Assembly (NCBI GenBank): GCA_963920575.1
Contig: OY986967.1
Coordinates: 9,356,061-9,420,060, forward strand
Direction of reading: 5' to 3'
From: Narthecium ossifragum
Lineage: Eukaryota > Streptophyta > Magnoliopsida > Dioscoreales > Nartheciaceae
DNA length: 64,000 bases
Numbering within the stretch: the first letter of the stretch is position 1; each line of letters opens with the position of its first letter. Below, one piece after another: positions 1 to 9,019 of the stretch. The translations under genes and the position numbers were made by a program. The notes under the pieces were generated by a model. That model was not told the DNA's origin. It saw only the letters and a list, made by a program, of their open reading frames with translations, and did no database searches.

Positions 1-102
1 TCATCATTATACTATCGTTTGAATTTAATATTGAAATAAGGGTTTATAAATTTCTAAATTGCGTTTTGTGTACGATTTAACGACACCGTTCGTGAGCGAT
101 CA
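1..102 (+). repeat. 3' end of a family A LTR
   Basis: The stretch is related to the U5 ends of the LTRs at 28931-30504 and (reverse strand) 47555-48998. All share a segment reading AAGGGTTTATAAATTT and a terminus like GAGCGATCA. It ends in CA at 102 and abuts a stub of a Tekay LTR, so a family A LTR was probably inserted into that Tekay LTR. The rest lies beyond the left edge. Confidence 0.7.
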
Positions 103-145
103 CGGTCTACAACAAGCTACAGGGGTAAAGGGACAGGTCCTCTCA
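103..145 (-). repeat. Stub of the 3' LTR of Tekay copy 1
   Basis: On the minus strand the LTR begins TGAGAGGACC (TGTGAGGACC in the other copies), following the tract AAGGGTATTAGGA. Only about 43 bp are present before the family A LTR end at 102. The remainder should lie left of the window if the A LTR is a simple insertion. Confidence 0.75.
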
Positions 146-219
146 TCCTAATACCCTTAAAGGAAATCTCGTCCCGAGATTCGATAAAGGTAGGGTTCGG
201 AAACAACAAAACAGCTGCA

Positions 220-654
220 CTAGAAGACGTGAAAAGAGGTACCTTGAGAAGAAAACAGCTGCAGAAACTCCTGCCGCATGCACGCCTCGCGCTCCCAGGT
301 CACCTCCTCGGTGCCACTGTGCCTCCATAGTATCTTGACCAAGGGAATCGTCTTGCCTCGCAAGACCGGATCCCTCCGGTCAAGTACCCGAACCGGCTGC
401 TCAACAAAGCTCGTGTCTGCCTCAAGCTCAGTGTCATCCACCCTGATGACATGAGACGGGTCTGGGTGATACTTCCTCAGCATCGATACGTGGAAAGTCG
501 GGTGCACAGCAGACATGTGCTGAGGAAGATCCAGGCGGTAAGCTACCTCACCGACCCTCTCTAGGATCTCGAACGGCCCGACGAACCTCGGCGCCAACTT
601 GTCACCTGTGCCAAACCTGACGGATCCTCTGTACGGCGATGCTCGCAAGAACAC
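220..654 (-). pseudogene. Integrase C-terminus with chromodomain-like tail (Tekay copy 1)
   Basis: This is the last part of the Tekay polyprotein. It carries the integrase C-terminal module ([20 protein letters not shown], then [19 protein letters not shown]) and a short divergent chromodomain-like tail ([17 protein letters not shown]). In chromoviruses this tail is thought to steer integration to marked chromatin. A stop just upstream (CGA to TGA near 686) separates it from the integrase core. The same module closes the polyprotein of Tekay copy 3 near 44362. Confidence 0.88.
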
Positions 655-1743
655 TTGGTTGCCGACTACAAACTCTAACGGTCATCGCCTCTGATCTGCA
701 TAACGCTTCTGCCGGCTCTGAGCCGTCAGAAGTCTCTGCCTGATCTGCACTAACCTCTCTGACGACCGCCTGACGATGTCTGGACCGGTGAGTGAAGCCT
801 CTCCAACCTCTGTCCACCATACTGGGGAACGACACAGCCTACCGTATAACGCCTCGAAAGGTGCTACTCCAAGACTCTACTGGTAGCTGTTATTGTAGGC
901 GAACTCCACCAAGGGAACGTGCTCCTCCCAGCTGCCTCCTGCGTCGAGCACACATCCTCTCAGCATGTCCTCCAAGATCTGGATCGTCCGCTCTGACTGC
1001 CCGTCTGTCTGCGGATGGAAAGCCGTACTGAAAGTCAGGAGTGTGCCAACTGCCTCCTGAAAGCCTCGCCAGAACCTGCTGGTGAACCTGGGGTCACGGT
1101 CTGACACGATAGAAACTGAAACTCCGTGTAGTCTGACCACCTCTCTGACGTACAAGCTGCCCAACCTGTCCGTCGAGTCTGTCGTCCGCATAGGCAGGAA
1201 GTGCACCGATTTGGTCAATCGATCAACGATGACCCAAATCGCGTCATTCCCCCTAGGAGATCTCGGTAGCCTGGTCACGAAGTCTATCGTGATGTGCTCC
1301 CACTTCCACTCAGTTAGTGGAAGTGGCTGAAGTAACCCCGGAGTCCGCTGGTGCTCTGGCTTGACCTTCTGACAGGTAAGGCAGCGCGATACGAACTCCA
1401 TCACTGCCCTCTTCATCCCGCGCCACCAGAACTGTCGCCGAAGATCCTGGTACATCTTGGTGCCGCCGGGATGAACTGTAAAGCGAGAGTGGTGGAACTC
1501 TCGTAGGACGTCATCTCGAAGAACAGGATCTGCTGGGACTACTTCTCTGCCTCGGAACCGTAGCCCTCCGTCTGGCGATACTGTCCAGTCCTCGTCCGCG
1601 CCCACCGTGCCCGTCGATGTGCGCAACTCCTCGAGCTCTGCGTCACTGCGCTGTGCCTCTAACACTTTGGCTAGAACCACTGGCATGCTCTGCACTGTGT
1701 AGAGGAAGCTGCTGGATCTCTGATCCTCAAACTCGAGCCCCAA
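655..1743 (-). pseudogene. Integrase core (Tekay copy 1)
   Basis: The segment encodes an HHCC zinc finger (HHSRFTVHPG, then CLTCQKVK) and a core with all three catalytic acidic positions visible: D in TIDFVTRLP, D in IVSDRDPRF and E in HPQTDGQSERT. Integrase inserts the cDNA into the genome. The frame is open from about 1743 to 877, then stops inside NNSYQ. The remainder to 655 reads on in the same protein context but is interrupted, so it is scored as a pseudogene. Confidence 0.88.
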
Positions 1744-1818
1744 CTGGCCCGCCGTCTCTAGAGCCTACCACTGCCACGCTGACAACCCTGCAACTGCTGC
1801 TCTGGTGTCTCTCACCTG

Positions 1819-3144
1819 TCAGCTCAGCGCGTTTCCTACGACGTTTGCCTTACCATGATGGTAATACAACACAAAGTCGTAGTCCTCCAGTAGCTCCATC
1901 CAGCGTCGCTGCCTCAGGTTGAGGTCACGTTGGGTGAAAACGTGCCTCAAACTCTTATGGTCCGAGAAGACAGAAAACTTCTCGCCATAGAAATAATGAC
2001 GCCAGGTTTTCAGGGCGAAGACCACAGCTGCTAGCTCCAAGTCGTGAGTCGGGTAGTTCCTCTCATGGTTCTTCAGCTGATGAGAACCATAGGAAACTAT
2101 GTGGCCCTCCTGCATGAGGACACACTCCAAACCCTCACCAATGGCGTCGCAGTAGACACTGTAACCAACACCTTGCTCGGGGACGATCAACACCGGCGCA
2201 CTGGTCAGCCTGGTCCTCAGCTCCACGATGGCTCGATCAACACCGACGATCAACACGAACGGGACAGCCTTCTGTGTCAGTCTGGTCAACGGTCTGGAAA
2301 CTCTAGAGAAGTCCTGCACGAACCGCCTGTAGTAACCCGCCAGGCCTAAGAAACTACGGACCTCGAACACTGTACTCGGTCTCTGCCACTATACCACTGC
2401 CTCGACCATGGCCGGGTCAACTGAGATCCCTGCTGCCGACACCACGTGTCCAAGGAATCCCACCTGTGCAAGCCAGAACTCGCACTTGGAAGCCTTGGCA
2501 TAAAGCCGATGCTCTCGAAGTAGCTGCAACACTGTCGCCAAGTGTCGCTCGTGCTCCGTCTCTGACCGGGAGTAGATAAGGATGTCGTCGACAAACACCA
2601 CCACGAACTCGTCTAGGAAAGGCCGGAAGATCCTCTGCATGAGATCCATGAAAGCTGCTGGTGCGTTCGTCAGCCCAAACGGCATCACCACGAACTCGTA
2701 CAGGCCGTATTGAGTCCGGAAAGCCGTCTTCGGGATGTCGCAATCCCGAACCCTCAACTGGTGGTAGCCGGTGCGGAGGTCGATCTTTGAGAACACTGGA
2801 GATCCTCGCAGCTGGTCAAATAAGTCGTCGATCCTCGACATCGGATACATGTTCTTCACCGTCACCCTGTTGAGCCGCCTACAGTCTATGCAAAGTTGAA
2901 GGGTACCATCCTTCTTCTTTGCGAACAACACTGGCGCCCCCCAGGGAGACATGTTGGGACGGATGAAACCTCTACTGGTAAGCTCGTCTAGCTGGGTCCT
3001 CAACTCACTCTGCTCTGCTGGTGCCATCCTGAAAGCTGGGAGAGCGATCGGTGCGGTACTTGGTACTAGGTCGATCTCAAAATCGACCTCTCTGGGCGGC
3101 GGAAGCGCTGGTAACACCTCGGGAAACACGTCGGTGTAGTCGCA
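1819..3144 (-). pseudogene. Reverse transcriptase and RNase H (Tekay copy 1)
   Basis: The RT has the primer-grip region, the segment [14 protein letters not shown] and the catalytic FVDD box ([12 protein letters not shown]). It is followed by the connection segment [11 protein letters not shown] and an RNase H with [13 protein letters not shown] and [17 protein letters not shown] at about 2388 (a CAG in copy 3) splits RT from RNase H, and further stops follow RNase H (TGA after NALS, TAG for a CAG). The FVDD box is intact, unlike copy 3. Confidence 0.9.
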
Positions 3145-3663
3145 CACGATTCTAGGAAAACTGCTCTGTTGCACTCCCTCAGAACCGAACAGGGACAGAC
3201 TGGCCAACAAGGCTGAGAGCTCGCTGCCACGCCTCCCCACACCACAAGCAAAGGAATCGGCTGAGAACCGATCCCCCAACAACATAAACTGTGTCCCATC
3301 GGGTGTCCAAGCGACCACCCTCCGGCGACCACAGCCGATGATAGCTCGGTATGCTGCTAACCAGTTCATACCGAGTATCACATCGAAGCCTGTCATGTCT
3401 AGCACCCGCAGGTCTACACAGACACGGAGGCCTCCAACCTCCAAAGAACAACATCAGCAGACCCGGTCCACCCTGCCTGTGCCGCCGATCGGGGAGTCTA
3501 CAGACTGTGCCACCTCTAGCCAACTCGTCTCCAACCCTCTGATCACGGATGGCTCTGCCGCTGCCTGCTGGTACTGCTGTGGCTGCTGGCACTGTAACGG
3601 CTGCTGGTACTGCTGTGGCGACTGGAAAAGCTGAACGGTAACCCATTCCACGCTCAATCTCAA
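3145..3663 (-). pseudogene. Protease remnant lacking the active site (Tekay copy 1)
   Basis: The translation runs from a Q-rich gag tail (QYQQPLQCQQPQQYQQ) straight to EPSVIRG and then [18 protein letters not shown]. In copy 3 about 30 residues lie between these, including the catalytic [10 protein letters not shown] motif, and they are missing here. The later protease region ([20 protein letters not shown]) is present. Upstream, the sequence passes directly into the untranslated leader near 3640, so nearly all of gag is gone too. The reading frame also shifts near 3450. Confidence 0.82.
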
Positions 3664-3701
3664 CCAAATACTGATCCTAAACCCTGGGATCTACAACCTA
3701 T

Positions 3702-3713
3702 GCTCTGATACCA
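3702..3713 (-). promoter_or_regulatory. Primer-binding site of Tekay copy 1 (initiator Met tRNA)
   Basis: The minus strand reads TGGTATCAGAGC, complementary to the 3' end of plant initiator methionine tRNA. It begins three bases after the LTR end (GTGCGACA). Minus-strand cDNA synthesis would start here. Confidence 0.9.
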
Positions 3714-3716
3714 AGC

Positions 3717-4441
3717 TGTCGCACCCCGACCCGCAAAAGCCCAACCGGGCTGGGCGACGCGAACCGGAACCTAACGAAACGCGGGAAAAGCTGGCGAGGG
3801 TTTCCTCTAACCTATTGTTCTCCCTAACAATTCACCAAAAGCACCCTCAATTAAAAGACATTAATTTAATGAAACCTCGGATCACAGATTTACAAACCCA
3901 AAAAGATTTAATATACATATTCTCGGAGAGGGGAAGATTCAAATACAATATTTATACTCCCGTAGGAGGCTATCTAACATAGGGTAAACCACCTCTCAGA
4001 CTCCGCCTGGCACCGCCGTACCGCCGACCAACTGCCCGGTAGGGGCCACAGAAGAAGAACTGACGCCTGCACCTGCAAAACGCAGCCCAGATAAGAGTGA
4101 GCATAAAGCTCAGTACGGTTCTACACTACGCCACACAGAAGGAAGAGGGAAACGCAACAGTGTCGCCCTCAAGCAAAGGCTAGGTGTACACAGGGGCCCC
4201 ATATCCCCACCGCGTGTCCCTGAAGGGAGGCCTCAGTCATGTCTCCCAGCCAAACTGGTAACATCCTGGGTCGCCCTCAGCGAAGCAGGAAACCAGCACT
4301 GCCATCTCACTAGCAGGAAACCAACACTGCTAGGCGGGCAACCAACATCGCTGAGTAGGCACACCCTCTACGCAAAAGACAGTGAACCGGACACCGGCTA
4401 CACCTCAACACTCGGCTCGAGGCCGACACGACCTCTATTCT
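3717..4441 (-). repeat. 5' LTR of Tekay copy 1, part 1 (U5 side)
   Basis: This is the U5-proximal third of the LTR, matching the complement of the solo LTR from 49561 and of 44437-46758. It ends in GTGCGACA on the minus strand. It is interrupted at 4441 by the SIRE element and resumes at 14180. The joined length is about 2.28 kb, close to the 2.2-2.3 kb of the other copies. Confidence 0.85.
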
Positions 4442-5628
4442 TGAAAGTCCAAGAGGGGGGTGAATTGGACTCTTTTCGAAAAACTAGATTGATGGAAAAT
4501 TCAGATAGAAAAGAATCTAACAGCTAGAATGCTTGTAAACAAAATGAAACTTACCTACAATAGCATGCAAGCATTAACTGAAAGAAGGGTTAGAGAGATG
4601 ACACCGATTTATAGTGGTTCGACCCAACTCTTGGTCTACGTCCACTTCTCTCAAGGCTCTCCTTGAGGTTCCACTACTTGCAAATCCCTTACAAGCTTTT
4701 CCTCCAAGCTTCCTGGTGCTTGGTGACCTTACAATCACAGCCACTTGTTGTTGAACAACTCTCAAAGAAACTTCTTCACACTTGAAGAAGGTTTACAAAG
4801 GTTTTAGCTCAAAGAGAATAAGTAGAAATCTTTCCTAGAACTTGCTCAAATGATCTCAATAATAGTGATTAAAATTCTGGCAAGTTTACATCAAGGAACT
4901 ACTTATAGATGGGCTTGAACTAGCTCAACAAGGAGGTCCAACGGCTCCCTGCAACTCTCCAACGGCTAGTTTTTTACTCTGCGCGCTGCTGGCGGTCGAT
5001 CCGTCCATCGTTCGTCACGTATAAAAAACTCAGCCTCTTTGGTCGACGGTCGATCCACGCATCGTCCGTCGCTCTCACGGTCGACCGTGACATCGACCAT
5101 CACATCGTCCGTGAGCCTATGTTGAGAAGGTCGCTTCCCAGGGTCGATGCTCGGATCGACCGTCGCTCCTTGACTTTTCTTAATATATGCGCCACGGTCG
5201 ACCGCCGCATCGACCGTCGCATCGTCCGTCAGCCTCTGTTAAGAAAAATGCTTCCCAGGGTCGATGCACCGATCGACCGTCGCTTCTTCACATTCTTCAT
5301 TAAAGCGCCACGGTCGACCGCCGCATCGACCGTCGCATCGTCCGTCGGGCTCTGTGAAGAAAAACACTTCCCACGGTCGATGCACCGATCGACCGTGAGC
5401 CAATACGCATATAGCCAAGTATTAAAACATTCACCACGGTCGATCCATGGATCGACCGATCCATGGATCGACCGTCCCATTCCCACGGTCGATCCTTGCA
5501 TCGACCGTCAGTACAAAATAACTTAAATATTGAATTTAATATCTCCAATTAAAGGGGTAATAAATATTAAACATATATTTTATCATTTAATGTATATTGG
5601 CATCATCAAAACAAGGTTAGGATCAACA
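4442..5628 (-). repeat. 3' LTR of the SIRE element
   Basis: On the minus strand it starts TGTTGATCCTAACC and ends TTGGACTTTCA, about 1.19 kb. It matches 13018-14179 nearly base for base apart from a few substitutions and short indels. Its U3-side third (4985-5510) is packed with GGTCGATC and GGTCGACC motifs. Confidence 0.92.
4985..5510. repeat. Tandem array of palindromic GGTCGACC-type motifs in the SIRE LTR
   Basis: Units of about 113-117 bp repeat at least three times. Conserved blocks reading GCCACGGTCGACCGCCGCAT start near 5189 and 5306, and a more diverged copy starts near 5075. Each unit holds palindromes or half-palindromes (GGTCGACC, GATCGACC, GGTCGATC) separated by AT-rich spacers with AAGAAAA. 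The counterpart in the other LTR is 13555-14071. The short ORFs over this stretch are artefacts of the repeat. Confidence 0.85.
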
Positions 5629-6172
5629 ATCTCCCCCTTTTTGATGATGACAATCCTTTTAAATGTGATGATAAAATATTTTGACTCCCCCTTAATCAAT
5701 GCATCCTTTTCTTCCAAAAATTGTGTTCTAAAGTTAATTTTTAAGATGCACATAAGTCATATATCTTTAAAATGATATTAAAAGTTCCATTCAAGATATG
5801 TTGACATAATGATTTGGATTTTAGCATGATCACTTCTTTTCAATAATAACATTTATGCTTTCATGAAGTGATTTCATATTGAATATTGAGATTATAACAT
5901 TGTACTAATACATCAAGGCAATATCCAAACACATTTGCATTTCATTCAAAGGATCCCAACATTTCTATACAATATTTCCATTCAAAATCATTTGGAAAAC
6001 TTTGGACTTACAAAAACTTTCATTTGAAAACCAGGTTTTCCAAAATACAAGATAAGAAATGTAGAAATGTAGAAATGTAGGGCTTTCACATTCTTTCACA
6101 TTCATCACACTTTTTCTCCCCCTTTGGCATTATCAAAAAGTGGTAAGGAGGATGGGGAATTAGGATCAATCA
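5629..6172 (-). other. Polypurine tract and 3' non-coding spacer of the SIRE element
   Basis: The polypurine tract that primes plus-strand DNA, AAAAAGGGGGAGAT on the minus strand, lies at 5629-5642, flush with the LTR start. The rest to 6172 is AT-rich non-coding sequence between the extra ORF and the LTR. I see no gene in it. Confidence 0.85.
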
Positions 6173-7402
6173 CTAGAGGCTTGCTGAAGGAGTGCCAGGT
6201 GGAAATTCATTCTTGATGTAGGTGAAAATCTCGTCAAGTTGCTGAGACATCTTGGCTTGATCTCCGGTGATGGTTGCTTGGGAAGTCTTGATGTCATCTA
6301 GACTTAGTTCCATTCTTCCCATTCTAGCTTCGAGATCATCAAGCCTTTGTGTCGTGGTGCGACGAACTCGGCTACTAGAGGCTTCTCCTTGATGTCTTTC
6401 AAGTAGAAGCTCTCCCCCTACATTTTCTTCATCATGTCCTTCTTGGGGCTCATCTTCTTCATCTCCACTGACATCAGGCCAACTGAGACCTAAAGCTCGT
6501 TTGGCGGCCTTCATCCTCTTGTAGGTGGACTTGTTGAATGGTTGAGAAAGAGGTTTGCGTTCATCATCAGCTAGGTTTAGGGTGAGGGCTTGGAAAATTT
6601 TTGTTAGGAGCCCCCCAAAAGGAAGAGATTGCCTAGCATTTAGATTAAGCATCTCCTTGATAAGGAGATAACCTAGGTTAAGGGGTTTCTTCCTAACCAT
6701 GCAAGAAAGAACATATGCATGTATGGGTTTCAAATGATCATGATGCCCAAGCTTAGAAAATAGGTTTGTTCCTAGGAAGTGGGCAAGCTCCCTAAACTGT
6801 TGGTGTAGGCTATTTAGCTCTATAGGGTTTTTCTCAACAAATAGGGCCTTAAGGATTGCCTTTCTCCCTTGTTTATCCTTATCAGCTCTATTTAGATCCT
6901 CATGAGAAGTAAAGTAAATGCACTCTCCTGAATTAGGTGCATCTAGTAGCTCATTCAACCATTCTATGGTAATTTTGATTTCATTACCATAGATATAGCT
7001 ACTAATAGCTACATACCCTTCATCATCTATATCCTCAGTCATATTGCAGTAAAAATACCTAACCATTTCGGGATAGATGTATTGAGACATCTCTAAGAAT
7101 TTTTTCCATCCCATATCAGTGAAGAATTGCTCAACTACATGTTTTTTGTTTAAGGGCAATTGTAAAGCTCTACCCGAGACTACGAACTTGTCCTTAAAGT
7201 CAGGCCAGGTTTTATACCTCTCCATATCCAGGAAGAAGTAGTCGTCGTAGGAGGGGGTAGGTTGAGGATTGGATGAAGAACCTCCTTGAGCTCCTTTGGC
7301 TTTCTTTGCTCCGGATGGCTTCTTTGAGACTGCCTTCTTCCGTTTCCCAGGTGCACTTGGTTCCTCAGGTGAAGGAGGACCAGCATTCTTGGTGCGAGCC
7401 AT
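6173..7402 (-). CDS. Open 409-residue extra ORF in the env position of the SIRE element
   Basis: It lies downstream of pol in the same sense, where SIRE elements often carry an env-like ORF. The frame is open from ATG to stop even though pol is broken. The first 45 or so residues are rich in K, P, S and A (GKRKKAVSKK, GAKKAKG), resembling a nuclear localisation signal. A globular middle (about residues 60-300) includes FFTDMGWKKFLEMSQYIYPE and WLNELLDAPNSGECIYF, and resembles the putative plant transposon protein domain found in retroelement extra ORFs. A short acidic linker follows (GDEEDEPQEGHDEEN), then a C-terminal predicted coiled coil (QRLDDLEARMGRMELSLDDI). I see no signal peptide or membrane segment, so a true envelope role is unlikely. 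Function is unknown. Confidence 0.75.
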   Translation of the reverse strand: MARTKNAGPPSPEEPSAPGKRKKAVSKKPSGAKKAKGAQGGSSSNPQPTPSYDDYFFLDMERYKTWPDFKDKFVVSGRALQLPLNKKHVVEQFFTDMGWKKFLEMSQYIYPEMVRYFYCNMTEDIDDEGYVAISSYIYGNEIKITIEWLNELLDAPNSGECIYFTSHEDLNRADKDKQGRKAILKALFVEKNPIELNSLHQQFRELAHFLGTNLFSKLGHHDHLKPIHAYVLSCMVRKKPLNLGYLLIKEMLNLNARQSLPFGGLLTKIFQALTLNLADDERKPLSQPFNKSTYKRMKAAKRALGLSWPDVSGDEEDEPQEGHDEENVGGELLLERHQGEASSSRVRRTTTQRLDDLEARMGRMELSLDDIKTSQATITGDQAKMSQQLDEIFTYIKNEFPPGTPSASL

Positions 7403-8074
7403 TATCCACCAGCAGGTTAGGGTTTTGAGTGGGAAGGAGGAGATCGGTTTGAGAAGGAGAGGAGGAGGAGTGGCTGCGGGTGTTTTGAGAAGCTAGGGCA
7501 CGGTCGAACCAGTGAGGAGTGAAGGGGTTGATCGGGAGTTATAAGGGGAGATTTGAGTGGAAAAGACGGAAAAGCCCCGACTTAAGTTGTCACACGGTCC
7601 GTGGCGGTCGGCCGTAGGAACTTGGCGGTCGACCGTCGCGAGCATTGTGTTTAAAAAAAAACGTCGCACGGTCGATCCGAAGACTTGGCGGTCGACCGTC
7701 GCACACATTTTGTCGCACGGTCGATCCAACGAAGTTCGCGGTCGACCGTGGCACACAATGGGTCTAAAAGTTACATGCCACGGTCGATCCGAGGAGGTTG
7801 GCGGTCGACCGTCCAGTCCGAAGATACGCACGGTCGACCGTCAAGAAGGCTGGATCGACCGTCATTCCCAGAAAGTGAGTTTTGAAATTCAATTTAAAAT
7901 CATTTTTAAATCAAAACATCACAAATCTTTGCAAGCACGTGTAACTAAATATTATGAGACAAAAATCACTCATTAATCATGATATTAACTTAATTTATCA
8001 AAATTTAGCATTCAAGTAGAATATGGTATTAAAAGCAGTTAAAGAGGTGACCATACCTTTTCCTTTTAGCTCCT
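7403..8074 (-). other. Spacer between pol and the extra ORF of the SIRE element
   Basis: This 670-bp interval encodes nothing convincing. From about 7578 to 7865 it holds a second, non-LTR block of the palindromic motif found in the LTRs. The rest is AT-rich. It could contain the promoter or splice acceptor for the extra ORF, which is inference. Confidence 0.7.
7578..7865. repeat. Second GGTCGACC motif array, outside the LTRs
   Basis: GGTCGACC and GGTCGATCC motifs recur about every 25-45 bp, with spacers such as GAAGACTTGGC and GAGGAGGTTGGC. The motif is shared with the LTR array but the spacers differ, so this is not simply a piece of LTR. Confidence 0.8.
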
Positions 8075-9019
8075 TTATTTTGGACATCCATTGGACATCC
8101 CAAGCTCCCTTAGTAGATAGAGAATTCTGTCTTCACTCAAGGGTTTGGTTAGAATATCAGCAATTTGATGTTCGGTGCTAACAAACTCAAGTGCAATATC
8201 TCCTTTTTGTGCATAATCACGAAGGAAATGATGTCTAATTTCTATGTGCTTTGTTCTAGAATGTAGGATGGGATTTTTAGATAAATTTATGGCACTGGTG
8301 TTGTCACATCTAATGGGGATTTTGCCTACATGTATGTTGTAATCTTCCAATTGCATTTTCATCCAAAGTAATTGTGCACAACAACTACCCGCCGCAATGT
8401 ATTCCGCTTCGGCGGTGGATAAAGCAACTGAATTTTGCTTCTTGGAGAACCAAGAAACAAGTGTATGACCAAGAAAGTGACATGTGCCACTTGTGCTTTT
8501 TCTATCAAGTCTACATCCGGCAAAATCCGCATCAGAGTAGCCAATTAGATCAAAAGATGATCTTCTAGGATACCACAAATCATAATTTTGGGTTCCTATT
8601 AGATATCTAAAGATCCTCTTGACCGCAACTAAATGAGATTCCTTAGTACATGATTGATATCTTGCACAAAGGCAAACACTAAACATGATGTCCGGTCTAC
8701 TAGCGATCAAATAGAGTAAAGAACCAATCATCCTTCTATAAAGTGTTTGTTCAACGGGTTTCCCATCTTCATCCTTGTCTAGTTTTAATGTTGTACACAT
8801 GGGGGTTCTATAAATTTTGGATTCTACAAAATCATATTTCTTGAGTAGGTCTCTAGTGTATTTAGCTTGATTAATAAAGATCCCTCCTCCAGCTTGCATG
8901 ATTTGTAAACCAAGAAAATAATTGAGTTCACCCATTAAACTCATCTCAAACTCACTTTGCATGTATGTGAAAAATTCTTCACAAAGTTTATCATTTGTAG
9001 AACCAAAAATGATATCATC
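8075..9019 (-). pseudogene. C-terminal RT and RNase H of the SIRE pol
   Basis: The frame encodes [19 protein letters not shown] and YLIASRPDIMFSVCLCARYQ, the copia RT connection, then RNase H motifs (GYSDADFAGCRLDRKSTSGT, ALSTAEAEYIAAGSCCAQ, HIEIRHHFLRD), ending after DILTKPLSED. It lies in a different frame from the upstream half because one base is missing inside the codons of the YVDD box near 9020. RNase H itself is uninterrupted. Confidence 0.9.

Noticed and set aside
220..3663. Plus-strand ORFs over Tekay copy 1, and matching minus-strand ORFs over copies 2 and 3
   Set aside because: They mirror the GC-rich coding strand of pol in the antisense frame. They have no domains and shift with each copy.
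4985..5510. Regular palindromic repeats with spacers that superficially resemble a CRISPR array
   Set aside because: Units are 113-117 bp, repeats are short and variable, spacers are similar to each other, and the block is part of a retrotransposon LTR in plant DNA.
5119..5526. ORFs of 80-135 codons on both strands of the SIRE LTR
   Set aside because: They arise because the palindromic repeat unit lacks stops. The peptides are repeats of the motif and have no recognisable domain.
6173..7402. A viral-type envelope protein
   Set aside because: No signal peptide, membrane segment or cleavage site is visible. Only the position resembles an env gene.
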